The position numbers and the translations under genes were made by a program. Positions 1 to 7,755 of a stretch of DNA of 64,000 nucleotides are shown piece after piece (within the stretch, counting starts at the first letter, position 1; every line of letters begins with the position of its first letter). The DNA lies in assembly GCA_039814715.1 (NCBI GenBank), contig JBCCAR010000016.1, positions 1-64,000 of the forward strand. Direction: 5' to 3'. The DNA is from CAKZYD01 sp039814715 (GTDB taxonomy: Bacteria > Pseudomonadota > Alphaproteobacteria > Sphingomonadales > CAKZYD01). The notes beneath the pieces are model-generated. The model had not been told where the DNA came from, ran no database searches, and saw nothing but the letters and a program-made list of their open reading frames with translations.

Positions 1-30
1 ACTTTGTTGCCTTTGCTACTTAATTAGACC

Positions 31-117
31 CGTCATACCCCGACTTGATCGGGGTATCTATTTCTAAGCATACAGCTTGGGTTTTCCATGGATTGCCCGA
101 TCAAGTCGGCCAATGAC
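31..117. repeat. Pair of inverted REP-like palindromes
   Basis: Two related hairpin units lie in opposite orientation. Unit one (35-57) pairs a 9-base arm with its perfect complement around a 5-base loop and has the core CCCCGACTTGATCGGGG. Unit two (92-114) is its inverted relative, with core GCCCGATCAAGTCGGCC and one mismatch in the stem. Both carry the outer bases GTCAT or ATGAC. Palindromes built on CGACTTGATCG are a common dispersed type in alphaproteobacterial intergenic regions, so this is probably a BIME-like element. A further inverted repeat, GGCTCTTT (144-151) with AAAGAGCC (171-178), follows before the end of the aminopeptidase gene. Confidence 0.65.
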
Positions 118-195
118 GATAGAGGATTTGAACGGCAGCAATGGGCTCTTTGCGACTTCCGCTGTGCTCGAAAGAGCCGTATATTAGGCCTGGAT

Positions 196-1479
196 CTAGC
201 CGTTAAACGGAAGCTCGCTGGCAAAGAAGGCGCGGTAGGCGTCGATGCACAAGCTCACATCGGCTGCGCCGGCCAGCTCGCGAATAGAATGCATGGCCAG
301 TAGCGGCGCGCCGACATCAATGCCGCAAATACCTGAGCCTGTTGTGACTAATGGGCCAACCGAAGAGCCAGCGCCATGGTCACAGCGGTACATGAAGGAC
401 TGAAGCTCTATGCCAGCATCGCTGCACACTTGGCGAAACCAAGCCATGGCTGGATAGCCAATGGCATAGTTGCCGCGTGCGGCGCTCTTTAAGGCAAGAC
501 CACCATTGAGCGAGGGTACGTGCTCGGGGTCTGTTGCGTCTTTAAAGGCCACATGTTCTGCATGCGCCATGTCGGCGGATACAAAGATAGAGCGCGCCCG
601 GGCCTGCGCGGCGCCTTGGCTGCCTAGGCCATAATGGTGGCCAATGCGCTCTAAGGTGCTGGTGAAGCTGTCAGAGCGCGCGCCAGCCCAGGTCAGGCTG
701 CCAATCTCTTCCGCGTCGTAAAAACAAATGACGGACGTGACCGGGCTGGCTGGCGCTTCTACAAAGGCTTCAAGCGCGGTGTAGCAGGAAAAAAGATTAT
801 CAAGTCGCGGCGCGCTGATGAATTCTTGGTTCGCGCCCACATAGGCGCTGGGTTGTTGGTCTGCGAGGGAGAGATCAAATTCTAAGATGTCGCTTGGTTT
901 GCACCTTGCTTCTTGGGCTAAAGCGTCCAAAAGCGCTTCTTTGCTGGACGCTGCTGGCCCCGATAGCGTTAAGGGGAGATCATTATGGCGGTTGATGGTG
1001 TGCGTGTCAGAGCCCTTTTCCTTGCGCAAATGGATGGCGAGCGAATTGGTGCGGACGCTTAGGCCCGGCATGTCGATTAGGTGCTGGCGCGGCCCATCTG
1101 CTGAGCGGGTAAAGACGGCGCCTGAGAGCTTCAGGTCGCGGTCAAGCCAGGTATAGAGCAATGGTCCGCCATAGACTTCCGTGGTCAGCAGCGCCATATC
1201 GCGGCCGCTTAAATCAGGATTGGGCCGTACCTTGAGCACGGGGCTATCGGTATGGGCGCCTAAGATGCGCAGGCCCATTTCATCAATGGCGCGTGTGCCC
1301 ATGCGCCAAGCAATGATCGTGCGCCCGCCGCGGATGGTATAATAGCCTTTGCCTGGCTCCATCACCCAAGGATCTGCTTCGCGCAGACCTTTAAACCCTG
1401 CCGCGTCGAGGCGTTGCTGCGTTTGGGCGACGGCGTGATAGGGAGAAGGGGATTGGTCAATATAATCTAGGACGGACAT
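196..1479 (-). CDS. apeB: M18 family aminopeptidase (aspartyl aminopeptidase type)
   Basis: A 427-residue cytosolic metallo-aminopeptidase of the M18 family, which removes N-terminal residues from peptides using two metal ions. Visible metal and catalytic motifs are AHTDSP (His76, Asp78), RLDN (Asp227), YDAEEIGS (Glu257-Glu258), SADMAHA and the C-terminal HGAGSS. The length fits bacterial M18 enzymes (about 420-430), and no signal peptide is present. The ATG follows directly after the stop of the upstream MFS gene, so the two are probably co-transcribed. The substrate preference (Asp/Glu or broad) cannot be read from the sequence. Confidence 0.93.
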   Translation of the reverse strand: MSVLDYIDQSPSPYHAVAQTQQRLDAAGFKGLREADPWVMEPGKGYYTIRGGRTIIAWRMGTRAIDEMGLRILGAHTDSPVLKVRPNPDLSGRDMALLTTEVYGGPLLYTWLDRDLKLSGAVFTRSADGPRQHLIDMPGLSVRTNSLAIHLRKEKGSDTHTINRHNDLPLTLSGPAASSKEALLDALAQEARCKPSDILEFDLSLADQQPSAYVGANQEFISAPRLDNLFSCYTALEAFVEAPASPVTSVICFYDAEEIGSLTWAGARSDSFTSTLERIGHHYGLGSQGAAQARARSIFVSADMAHAEHVAFKDATDPEHVPSLNGGLALKSAARGNYAIGYPAMAWFRQVCSDAGIELQSFMYRCDHGAGSSVGPLVTTGSGICGIDVGAPLLAMHSIRELAGAADVSLCIDAYRAFFASELPFNG

Positions 1480-2700
1480 TTAGGTCTCTGACAGTTTGGC
1501 GGCACCAGGCTTTGGCCGCAGGTATAAGATAATGGCGAGCGAAAGAACAGACGCCGCGGCAATCCCTGCGTAATAGACCGGCAGCTGCAGCGCCATAATC
1601 TGGCCGATGAGCGCTGCGCCTGCAACAGAGACCAATGTCGTGACGCTGCCAAACACAGAGCTGGCCATTCCTGCGATTGCGCCCAGCCTTTCGAGCGCCA
1701 GGGCAATTAAGTTGCCTTGCATCACAGTGCAGGACGACAAGATGACAGCTTGAGCAGCTAGAAAGACAGCCATCGGTACTTCAGTGAACAAAGCCACGGC
1801 GGTCATTGCCGCGCATGTGAGCGCTAAGGCAATAGCGGCGATAAGAGAGATGCGACCCATACCGAAGTGCATGACCAGACGTGAATTGACGTAGGCAGCC
1901 AGCCCCATAGGGATTGCGACCAGCGCAAAACTGGGCGCAATCCATTCGGGGCGCTCGAAAATCCGGGTGAATATCTGGGCGACATTACCCAGGTACAATA
2001 CCAGGGAAACAAACCCCAGCCCCGCTGCTAGGCTGAAGCCAACCAGGCGTGTGTCCGTGATGGTGATTTTAAAGGCGCTTTGCCATGCCTGGCTGCGATG
2101 CGCTTGATCCTGCGTTTCAGGCAAGCGTAAAGCAATCCAAAGCGTATAGACACCGCCCAGTGCAGCTATGAACAAAAAGATGCCGCGCCAATTGCTGAAC
2201 TGCAAAATCGCTGCTCCCACGAGCGGCGCGATGATGGGCACCGTTACGAAAGCGATCTGGGCCAGACTGATGATGCGCGCCATGGTTCGCCCTTCATAAA
2301 GATCACGCACAACCGCGTTCACCAAAATCCGCCCGCCAGCGGCAGCCGCGCCTTGCAGCGCTCTAGCAACCAAAAGCATGTCAAAACTGCTCGCTGCAGC
2401 TGCTGCTACGCCGCACAGCGTGTACAAAACAAGCGATGCGATCAAAAGTCGGCGGCGGCCAAAAGCGTCTGACAGCGGCCCTATGAATATTTGTGTGACA
2501 CCAAGACCCAGGAAGAAGACCAAAATCACATATTGCTGTTGCGACGGGTCTTTCAAAGCGAGGTCTGTTGCAATAATTTCCAGCGCCGGGAGCATGGCGT
2601 CAATCGCCAAGGCGCCGAGGCTCATAATGCCGGCAATGAGCGCAATAAACTCAAGCTGGCTGCCTGGAAAGGCGCGCTCTTGGCCAACTGGTAAACTCAT
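1480..2700 (-). CDS. Bcr/CflA-type MFS multidrug efflux transporter
   Basis: A 406-residue inner-membrane major facilitator with about 12 hydrophobic helices. The early segment SLGALAIDAMLPALEII resembles the first helix of Bcr/CflA drug-resistance proteins, and the loop GPLSDAFGRRRLL is the MFS motif-A signature between helices 2 and 3. Such proteins export drugs or metabolites in exchange for protons; the substrate here is unknown. The gene ends immediately before the M18 aminopeptidase ATG and is transcribed divergently from the FolB-like gene, with 76 bases between the start codons. Confidence 0.9.
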   Translation of the reverse strand: MSLPVGQERAFPGSQLEFIALIAGIMSLGALAIDAMLPALEIIATDLALKDPSQQQYVILVFFLGLGVTQIFIGPLSDAFGRRRLLIASLVLYTLCGVAAAAASSFDMLLVARALQGAAAAGGRILVNAVVRDLYEGRTMARIISLAQIAFVTVPIIAPLVGAAILQFSNWRGIFLFIAALGGVYTLWIALRLPETQDQAHRSQAWQSAFKITITDTRLVGFSLAAGLGFVSLVLYLGNVAQIFTRIFERPEWIAPSFALVAIPMGLAAYVNSRLVMHFGMGRISLIAAIALALTCAAMTAVALFTEVPMAVFLAAQAVILSSCTVMQGNLIALALERLGAIAGMASSVFGSVTTLVSVAGAALIGQIMALQLPVYYAGIAAASVLSLAIILYLRPKPGAAKLSET

Positions 2701-2776
2701 TGATTATGATGCCCTTATAAATAGCTGGCCTTTTGCGGACGGGCCGTTATGCCTCTCCTCAAGGGAGGGGCGCGGC

Positions 2777-3172
2777 ATGTCAAGTCAGCAGTCTATGCAA
2801 AGCGAAAGCTATTTAATTCTGGAAGTGGCCAATTTGGTCATTCCTGTCATGACGGGGATCTATTCGAAGGAACTCAACAAGCCCCAACCTTTGCGCTTTG
2901 ATATCCGCGTGTGGCTCGATCTGCCAGATCATTATGATGCTGACACGCCGCTCACATCTTCAAAAAACTATATGGATTTAAAGCATGCGGCAGAAAAACA
3001 CTGTCCGCGTGACCGTCATATAGTGTTGATTGAAGCGGTTGCAGACGCACTGATCACAGGCTTGATGGCTGAAGATGCGCGCGTGCAGCGTGTGGAAGTG
3101 AAGATCGTGAAACTCGCGATTAGTGAACGCGGCGAAGAGATCGGCATTACGATGTCGCGCAAGCGGCCATAG
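2777..3172 (+). CDS. FolB-like dihydroneopterin aldolase domain protein
   Basis: A 131-residue protein that fits the T-fold dihydroneopterin aldolase/epimerase family of folate synthesis. Visible correspondences to E. coli FolB are GIYSKELNKPQPLRFDI, where the Glu aligns with the substrate-anchoring glutamate, and a late VKIVKL containing the expected lysine. The ATG at 2777 is chosen because a strong AGGGAGGGG ribosome site lies just upstream; the frame is open further upstream, but only antisense to the MFS gene. It is followed within 8 bases by the monooxygenase, so the two are probably one operon. Identity is inferred from short motifs, so pathway assignment is moderate. Confidence 0.72.
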   Translation: MSSQQSMQSESYLILEVANLVIPVMTGIYSKELNKPQPLRFDIRVWLDLPDHYDADTPLTSSKNYMDLKHAAEKHCPRDRHIVLIEAVADALITGLMAEDARVQRVEVKIVKLAISERGEEIGITMSRKRP

Positions 3173-3179
3173 GCAGGGC

Positions 3180-4328
3180 ATGGACGCAGCAATTGTCGGC
3201 GGCGGGATTGGCGGGCTTACAGCCGCGCTATGCCTGCACCATCATGGCTTTCGCGCTAGCGTCTATGAACAAGCGCCCGCCTTTTCAGACGTTGGCGCCG
3301 GCATCCAGCTTGGCCCAAATGCCATGCGTGTGCTCCATGCGCTCGGGCTTAAAGAGGCGGTCTTGGCCCATGCGAGCCAGCCGAAATACCTGGTGCTACA
3401 ATCGGCGTATTCAGGCCAACAGATCACGCGCTTGTCTCTGTTTCGCGGCGAAAGCCCGCGGTGGGGGGAGCCTTATGCTCATATTCACCGCGCTGATTTG
3501 GTCGATGTGTTGGCATCCGCAGCGTGTGAGCGCGGCATCGCTCTCCATCTAGGCCAAGCAATTGAGCCAGTTGCGGCGGATGACGAGGCGGATATTCTGG
3601 TCATTGCAGATGGCATGAACAGTCAATTTGCCGGGCCCCTGTTTGGACGGCCACAGCCGGAATATTCAGGCTATGTGGCGTACCGCGCTTTGGTGCCGCC
3701 TAAGGCCCTTGCCAGTTCCATTCCGCCTGACGTGGCTAGCGTTTGGTCAGGGCGCGGGTCCCATGTGGTCACCTATCCGCTGCGCGGTGGATCTCTCATC
3801 AATTTCATTGGGGTCGCCGAGGTTGCAAGGCCTCAGCCTGCAGGGTGGAGCCAAACTGTGGGCGCTGGGGACGTCCTGCCGCAATTCCGCCGCTACCCGC
3901 CGCAAGTGCTTAGCCTCATCCGCGCAGCACAAATACTGCAGCCATGGGGGCTCTATATCCAAAGCAAAACCGGTTTAGACGGGTGCTGGACCAAGGGCAA
4001 CGCAGCCCTGCTTGGCGATGCCAGTCATGCGATGGTGCCTTTTTTAGCGCAGGGCGCAGCGATGGCCATTGAAGATAGCTGGGTGCTTGCTGCATCGCTC
4101 GCCGTCGCTCATACACCGGCGGAGGGACTGAAAGCCTATGAAGCCATGCGCAAGAAGCGCGTCAAGCGCGTGGCCGAAGCATCGCAGCGTGCAGGGGAGC
4201 TTTATCATTTGCGCGGTCTGGGCCAGCGGCTCGGGGCCTTTTCAGCCCTGCGCAATGCGCAGCGTATGGGCGCGGCAGATTTGGCGCCAATTATGGACTG
4301 GCTCTACGGCTTTGACGCGGCTGCCTAG
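3180..4328 (+). CDS. FAD-dependent monooxygenase (salicylate hydroxylase-like)
   Basis: A 382-residue group A flavoprotein monooxygenase. The N-terminal Rossmann motif AIVGGGIGGLTAALCLHHHG binds the FAD adenosine. The second FAD motif is LLGDASHAMVPFLAQGA, whose GD-x-x-H-x-x-x-P form is diagnostic. The family hydroxylates aromatic or related compounds with NAD(P)H and oxygen; salicylate and 3-hydroxybenzoate hydroxylases are close in style. The ATG at 3180 has AGGCAGGG just ahead and lies 8 bases after the FolB-like stop. The stop TAG interlocks with that of the convergent LysR gene (shared CTAG at 4325-4328). Substrate unknown. Confidence 0.87.
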   Translation: MDAAIVGGGIGGLTAALCLHHHGFRASVYEQAPAFSDVGAGIQLGPNAMRVLHALGLKEAVLAHASQPKYLVLQSAYSGQQITRLSLFRGESPRWGEPYAHIHRADLVDVLASAACERGIALHLGQAIEPVAADDEADILVIADGMNSQFAGPLFGRPQPEYSGYVAYRALVPPKALASSIPPDVASVWSGRGSHVVTYPLRGGSLINFIGVAEVARPQPAGWSQTVGAGDVLPQFRRYPPQVLSLIRAAQILQPWGLYIQSKTGLDGCWTKGNAALLGDASHAMVPFLAQGAAMAIEDSWVLAASLAVAHTPAEGLKAYEAMRKKRVKRVAEASQRAGELYHLRGLGQRLGAFSALRNAQRMGAADLAPIMDWLYGFDAAA

Positions 4329-5257
4329 CCTTCTACAAACAGATCGGCAAAGCGCTCTTTAGCAACGTCTTTAATAATATCGGCAATTTGTTCAAAGGCG
4401 GCCGTATTGCCTGCGCTTTCGCGCCAAACGAGCCCCATGGAGCGGAAAATCGGTTTATTTTTGAGCTTTTTGACGACCACATCACCGCCATCGCGGATTT
4501 CCGACTGCACATAAAGCGCGGGCAGGAATGTGATCCCCATACCCATGCCCACCATTTGCCGCAGCGCATCGAGGCTGGTGCCTTCATAATCGCGCAGCAG
4601 CTGGGCGTTAAAATCGTTACACAAATGACTGATTTGTTCATGCAGGTGGTATTGCGGGGTGAGCGATAGCACATCAGCGCCGTTTAGATCTTCCGGGTCG
4701 ATCTCGTCTTCCCGCGCTAATTTATGGTCGGACGCGACCGCCACGTATAGCGGCTCCCGAAAGAGCCGGTGCGTGACCAGCGAACTGCCATAGACAGGCA
4801 GCTGCGCTAGGATAACATCATGCACCCCGCGGCGCAGTTCTTGTTCCAACTCTCGCGGCGCAGCTTCGCGGACATAGAGGTTCAAGTCTGGATAAGAGCG
4901 GTGCAAATTATGCACCACATACGGCATCAGATAAGGCCCCAATGTTGGCTTTGCGCCAAGTCTAATCGTGCCGGCCATGCCGCGCTGGCTGGAGGATGCG
5001 TAGTCAAATAGCCCCTGAACTTCATCTAGAACTCGCCGCGCACGCCCAACGACTTCGCGCCCAACGGGTGTGAAGGCAACACCCGAGCGGCCGCGCTCCA
5101 CCAGCTGTACGCCGAGTACATCCTCAACATTTTGAATTTGAACACTCAAGGAAGGCTGGCTGACATGGCAGGCTTCCGCCGCTTTGCGAAAGTGCTTAAG
5201 ATCATCAACGGCCACTAAGTACCTAAGTTGCTTCAGTGTAAGGTTGGTTACCTGCAT
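4325..5257 (-). CDS. OxyR-like LysR regulator without the peroxidatic cysteine
   Basis: A 310-residue LysR-type regulator with an N-terminal winged helix (residues 7-66, helix segment SQPSLSVQIQNVEDVLGVQL) and a periplasmic-binding-like effector domain. Overall pattern and length match OxyR, including TSLDALRQMVGMGMGITFLPA. In E. coli OxyR, Cys199 and Cys208 form the redox switch. Aligning GHCLRDQAMGFC with QYHLHEQISHLC here puts His204 in place of Cys199 while Cys213 matches Cys208. It may therefore sense something other than peroxide, or work through a different cysteine. No catalase or peroxidase gene is adjacent. Confidence 0.85.
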   Translation of the reverse strand: MQVTNLTLKQLRYLVAVDDLKHFRKAAEACHVSQPSLSVQIQNVEDVLGVQLVERGRSGVAFTPVGREVVGRARRVLDEVQGLFDYASSSQRGMAGTIRLGAKPTLGPYLMPYVVHNLHRSYPDLNLYVREAAPRELEQELRRGVHDVILAQLPVYGSSLVTHRLFREPLYVAVASDHKLAREDEIDPEDLNGADVLSLTPQYHLHEQISHLCNDFNAQLLRDYEGTSLDALRQMVGMGMGITFLPALYVQSEIRDGGDVVVKKLKNKPIFRSMGLVWRESAGNTAAFEQIADIIKDVAKERFADLFVEG

Positions 5258-5670
5258 TGCACTGCCTTTGTAGACTATCGCTTTTTTCCATCTAATAGCT
5301 TCAAGCTATGCTTCTACATGGACATGGCGTGAAGCACAACACCGGTCAAGGCGAATTATCATATAAGCGTCGTATTTCCCCCCATCAGCGGGCAAAAAGG
5401 CTCTTACGAAGCTAAAAAGAGACGAAGCCTTGTGCGCACAGATCGAATGTGGCGGAAAAGCGGGGCATTTAGTTACCAAAGAGTAAACAACTGTTCCATG
5501 GCTCAAACAAACGCTGTTCATTGCAGGAGATTGTCACAGAAATATCCCTCGATTGGCCCGTTTTTAACCATGTTCATTCCAAACAGCCTCCACTAGGTTT
5601 AGGCTCGAAATCTCGGAAATGTCATAGTTCTTGTGCGTTTGGTGGGCTTTCGTTAAGGTTAACATAGCAC
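5258..5670. other. Intergenic region between divergent genes
   Basis: 413 bases separate the start of the OxyR-like gene (minus) from the ATG of a hypothetical gene (plus). It must hold both promoters and any LysR operator. The stretch is AT-richer near 5260-5300 and 5560-5670. I could not find a convincing sigma-70 pair, hairpin terminator or RNA gene. A short minus-strand reading frame in it (5306-5521) lacks a good ribosome site and is not called. Confidence 0.5.
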
Positions 5671-6207
5671 ATGCGTTTAAAATTGGTGCGTAAAGATGGG
5701 GTCGAGTTTATGTTGCGTTTAGACCACGCTTTGTCTGAAGTTTGTCTCTTAGCTACATCACTTAGCCGGAAATTGGCCAGTATCACGTCAAGACTTTTTG
5801 TCGGTTACACCATGGCGGCGCGGTTGCGGGCCAGGGCGCTTCGAAAACCCGAATTCAATACCGGTAATTGCCTCACCTACGTTTTCACCCAGCGCCTGCG
5901 CCACGGCGGCCGCGTGGTTTTGATCAAATCCTTGTACGGGTGGTGGTGCCATGCTTATTGGTTATCTGCGACTGGGGAGGTTTTTGAATATGCTCCGGTT
6001 CAGCCACATCGCACCGTCAAAAAACTATGGCATCCGCTGCCGCCGCTCGTCTACCAGGGCCGGGAACGCTTGGCGCCTAAATTGCCGCAATCAGCCGTCC
6101 GGAAGATTTACGCGATTATGCAGCCCCGCAAAGTGGAACTTCAGCCTGCGCCTGCCATCATAACAGCGCGCGCAGCGCCCATGGACATCCAAGCAATGGC
6201 CGCCTAA
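5671..6207 (+). CDS. Hypothetical basic protein
   Basis: I do not recognise this 178-residue protein. It is basic, with many Arg and Lys residues, and has a Trp/Tyr-rich core around LIKSLYGWWCHAYWLSATG and then VFEYAPVQPHR, suggesting a small beta-rich domain, flanked by an Arg-rich helical N-terminus and a Pro/Ala-rich C-terminus. No signal peptide or membrane segment is evident. Its stop interlocks exactly with the stop of the convergent M28 peptidase gene, and codon use looks normal, both supporting a real gene. In-frame alternative starts exist at 5710 and 5812. Confidence 0.6.
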   Translation: MRLKLVRKDGVEFMLRLDHALSEVCLLATSLSRKLASITSRLFVGYTMAARLRARALRKPEFNTGNCLTYVFTQRLRHGGRVVLIKSLYGWWCHAYWLSATGEVFEYAPVQPHRTVKKLWHPLPPLVYQGRERLAPKLPQSAVRKIYAIMQPRKVELQPAPAIITARAAPMDIQAMAA

Positions 6208-7622
6208 TTGTTGAGCGCCGCGGTGTTAGCAGCACGCCAGTTAACGTCGACGTCTGCCATCAGATAAGCAAAAGCGGCATAAGCAGCCACATTCTGACGG
6301 ATATCAGCTGGATCAATTTTATCAAACGTATCGTCAGCGGTATGATGAAGATCAAAATAGTCACTGCCGTCTTGCATGAGTGATGCGAGCGGCACATTCT
6401 TTTTTGCCAACATCCCCACATCTGGCCCGCCATATGCTGCGTTGCCGCGGTAGTTAACTCCCAGGGGCCTTAGCACGCGCATTAAGTCCGCAAAGACTGG
6501 CGCTTTATCGTCATGAACGCGCGAGGCAATGGCCCAGATTTTGCGCGCTCCAAAGTCAGACTCGGCCGCCACGATGTGGTTGTCCAGCGTATCCTCATGC
6601 GCTTTCATATACGCCCGGGCGCCAATCAGCCCCACCTCTTCAGCGCCAAACATGACGACGCGCACTGTGCGCTTGGGGCGCTCTTTCATATTGCCAATCA
6701 ACTTTGCCGCCGCGGTCACGATGCCAATGCCTGCTCCGTCATCCACCGCGCCGGTCCCAAGGTCCCAGCTATCCAAATGGGCGCCGATGAGGACGATCTG
6801 CTCAGGGTTTTGGGTACCTGTCATGTCGCCAATGACATTATAGGTGGTCACCCCGCCAAGGTTTCGCGGCTGCAAGTTCAAGCTGACTGCGGTCGGCATG
6901 CCCCGGCTTAGCACGCGTTCGAGCAAGTCAGCATCAGGATTGGAGAGCGCGGCTGCTGGAATGGGCGGAATAGTTGGCTCATAGGCCGCCATTTGGCCAG
7001 TATGGGGCAAGCGGTGGCTATCGGTGCCAATGGATCGGATAAGCACCGCCAGCGCGCCTTTGCGCCCCGCTTCGATCGCGCCAAGGCGGCGGTTGCGGTT
7101 GGCAACGCCGTAGCCTGACCCATCTTGGGTGCGTGTCATACGCTGGGAGAGAAACACGATTTTCCAAGCAACATCCTTCGCGTCAGCCACCATCAAATCA
7201 TCCACGCTTTCAAACTGGATAACTTCCGCGGCGATCCCCCCCGCTTTGGTGGCAACGCTGCCGCCCAGTGTTGTGATCTGCAGCGGTTGGTCATAAGGAG
7301 CTACGATACGCGCTTGTTCCGCGCCGCGCACCCAGCCTTGTAAGGCAACTGGTTCGGTCCAAACTTTGTCAAAGCCCAGCGCTTTCAGCTTCGCTTCAGC
7401 CCAGGAGACAGCGCGTCTATCGCCAAGCGTGCCGACAAGGCGCGGCCCGACTTCGGTTGTGAGCGATTCAATAATCTCATAGCCCAAGTCTGTGCTCATT
7501 GCCGTCTCAATGAGCGCCTTGGCCGTTGCCTGCTCGGCGCTGAAGTCTTGGGCCGCCGCGCCGTGCAGCGCCGCCCAGGTTGCCAGCAAGGACAAGGCGA
7601 TCAATCGCAGGGTATTTCGCAT
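6204..7622 (-). CDS. Exported M28 family metallopeptidase
   Basis: A 472-residue zinc exopeptidase with a signal peptide (about residues 1-24, ending HGAAA before QDFS), so periplasmic or secreted. An inserted PA-like region (about 110-240) precedes the peptidase domain. Metal-binding motifs are GAHLDSWDLGTGAVDDGAG (His282, Asp284, Asp294/295), FGAEEVGLIGA (Glu328-Glu329) and a late DLHHTADDT. The layout resembles plasma glutamate carboxypeptidase-like M28 enzymes, which cut dipeptides or C-terminal residues. It is divergent from ettA, with 133 bases between the start codons. Confidence 0.9.
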   Translation of the reverse strand: MRNTLRLIALSLLATWAALHGAAAQDFSAEQATAKALIETAMSTDLGYEIIESLTTEVGPRLVGTLGDRRAVSWAEAKLKALGFDKVWTEPVALQGWVRGAEQARIVAPYDQPLQITTLGGSVATKAGGIAAEVIQFESVDDLMVADAKDVAWKIVFLSQRMTRTQDGSGYGVANRNRRLGAIEAGRKGALAVLIRSIGTDSHRLPHTGQMAAYEPTIPPIPAAALSNPDADLLERVLSRGMPTAVSLNLQPRNLGGVTTYNVIGDMTGTQNPEQIVLIGAHLDSWDLGTGAVDDGAGIGIVTAAAKLIGNMKERPKRTVRVVMFGAEEVGLIGARAYMKAHEDTLDNHIVAAESDFGARKIWAIASRVHDDKAPVFADLMRVLRPLGVNYRGNAAYGGPDVGMLAKKNVPLASLMQDGSDYFDLHHTADDTFDKIDPADIRQNVAAYAAFAYLMADVDVNWRAANTAALNN

Positions 7623-7755
7623 AATAAATCTTTCTTCAGCGCAGAGCGTATAAAAAAAAGCGCTTCATCGCCCCTTAAAACGCGTTGATGCTGGGGGGGG
7701 ATATGCAGTAGGGGTAGCGCGGAAACCTGCAGATAATCAAGTCAATGAAGGACAT

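Noticed and set aside
33..224. Minus-strand reading frame across the REP-like pair
   Set aside because: It arises from the palindromic repeat and its codons are not gene-like.
887..1156. Plus-strand reading frame antisense to the M18 aminopeptidase
   Set aside because: It is a shadow of the strong minus-strand gene and shows no motif.
5306..5521. Minus-strand 71-residue reading frame in the intergenic region
   Set aside because: No ribosome site, no family resemblance, Cys/Pro-rich composition unlike neighbours.
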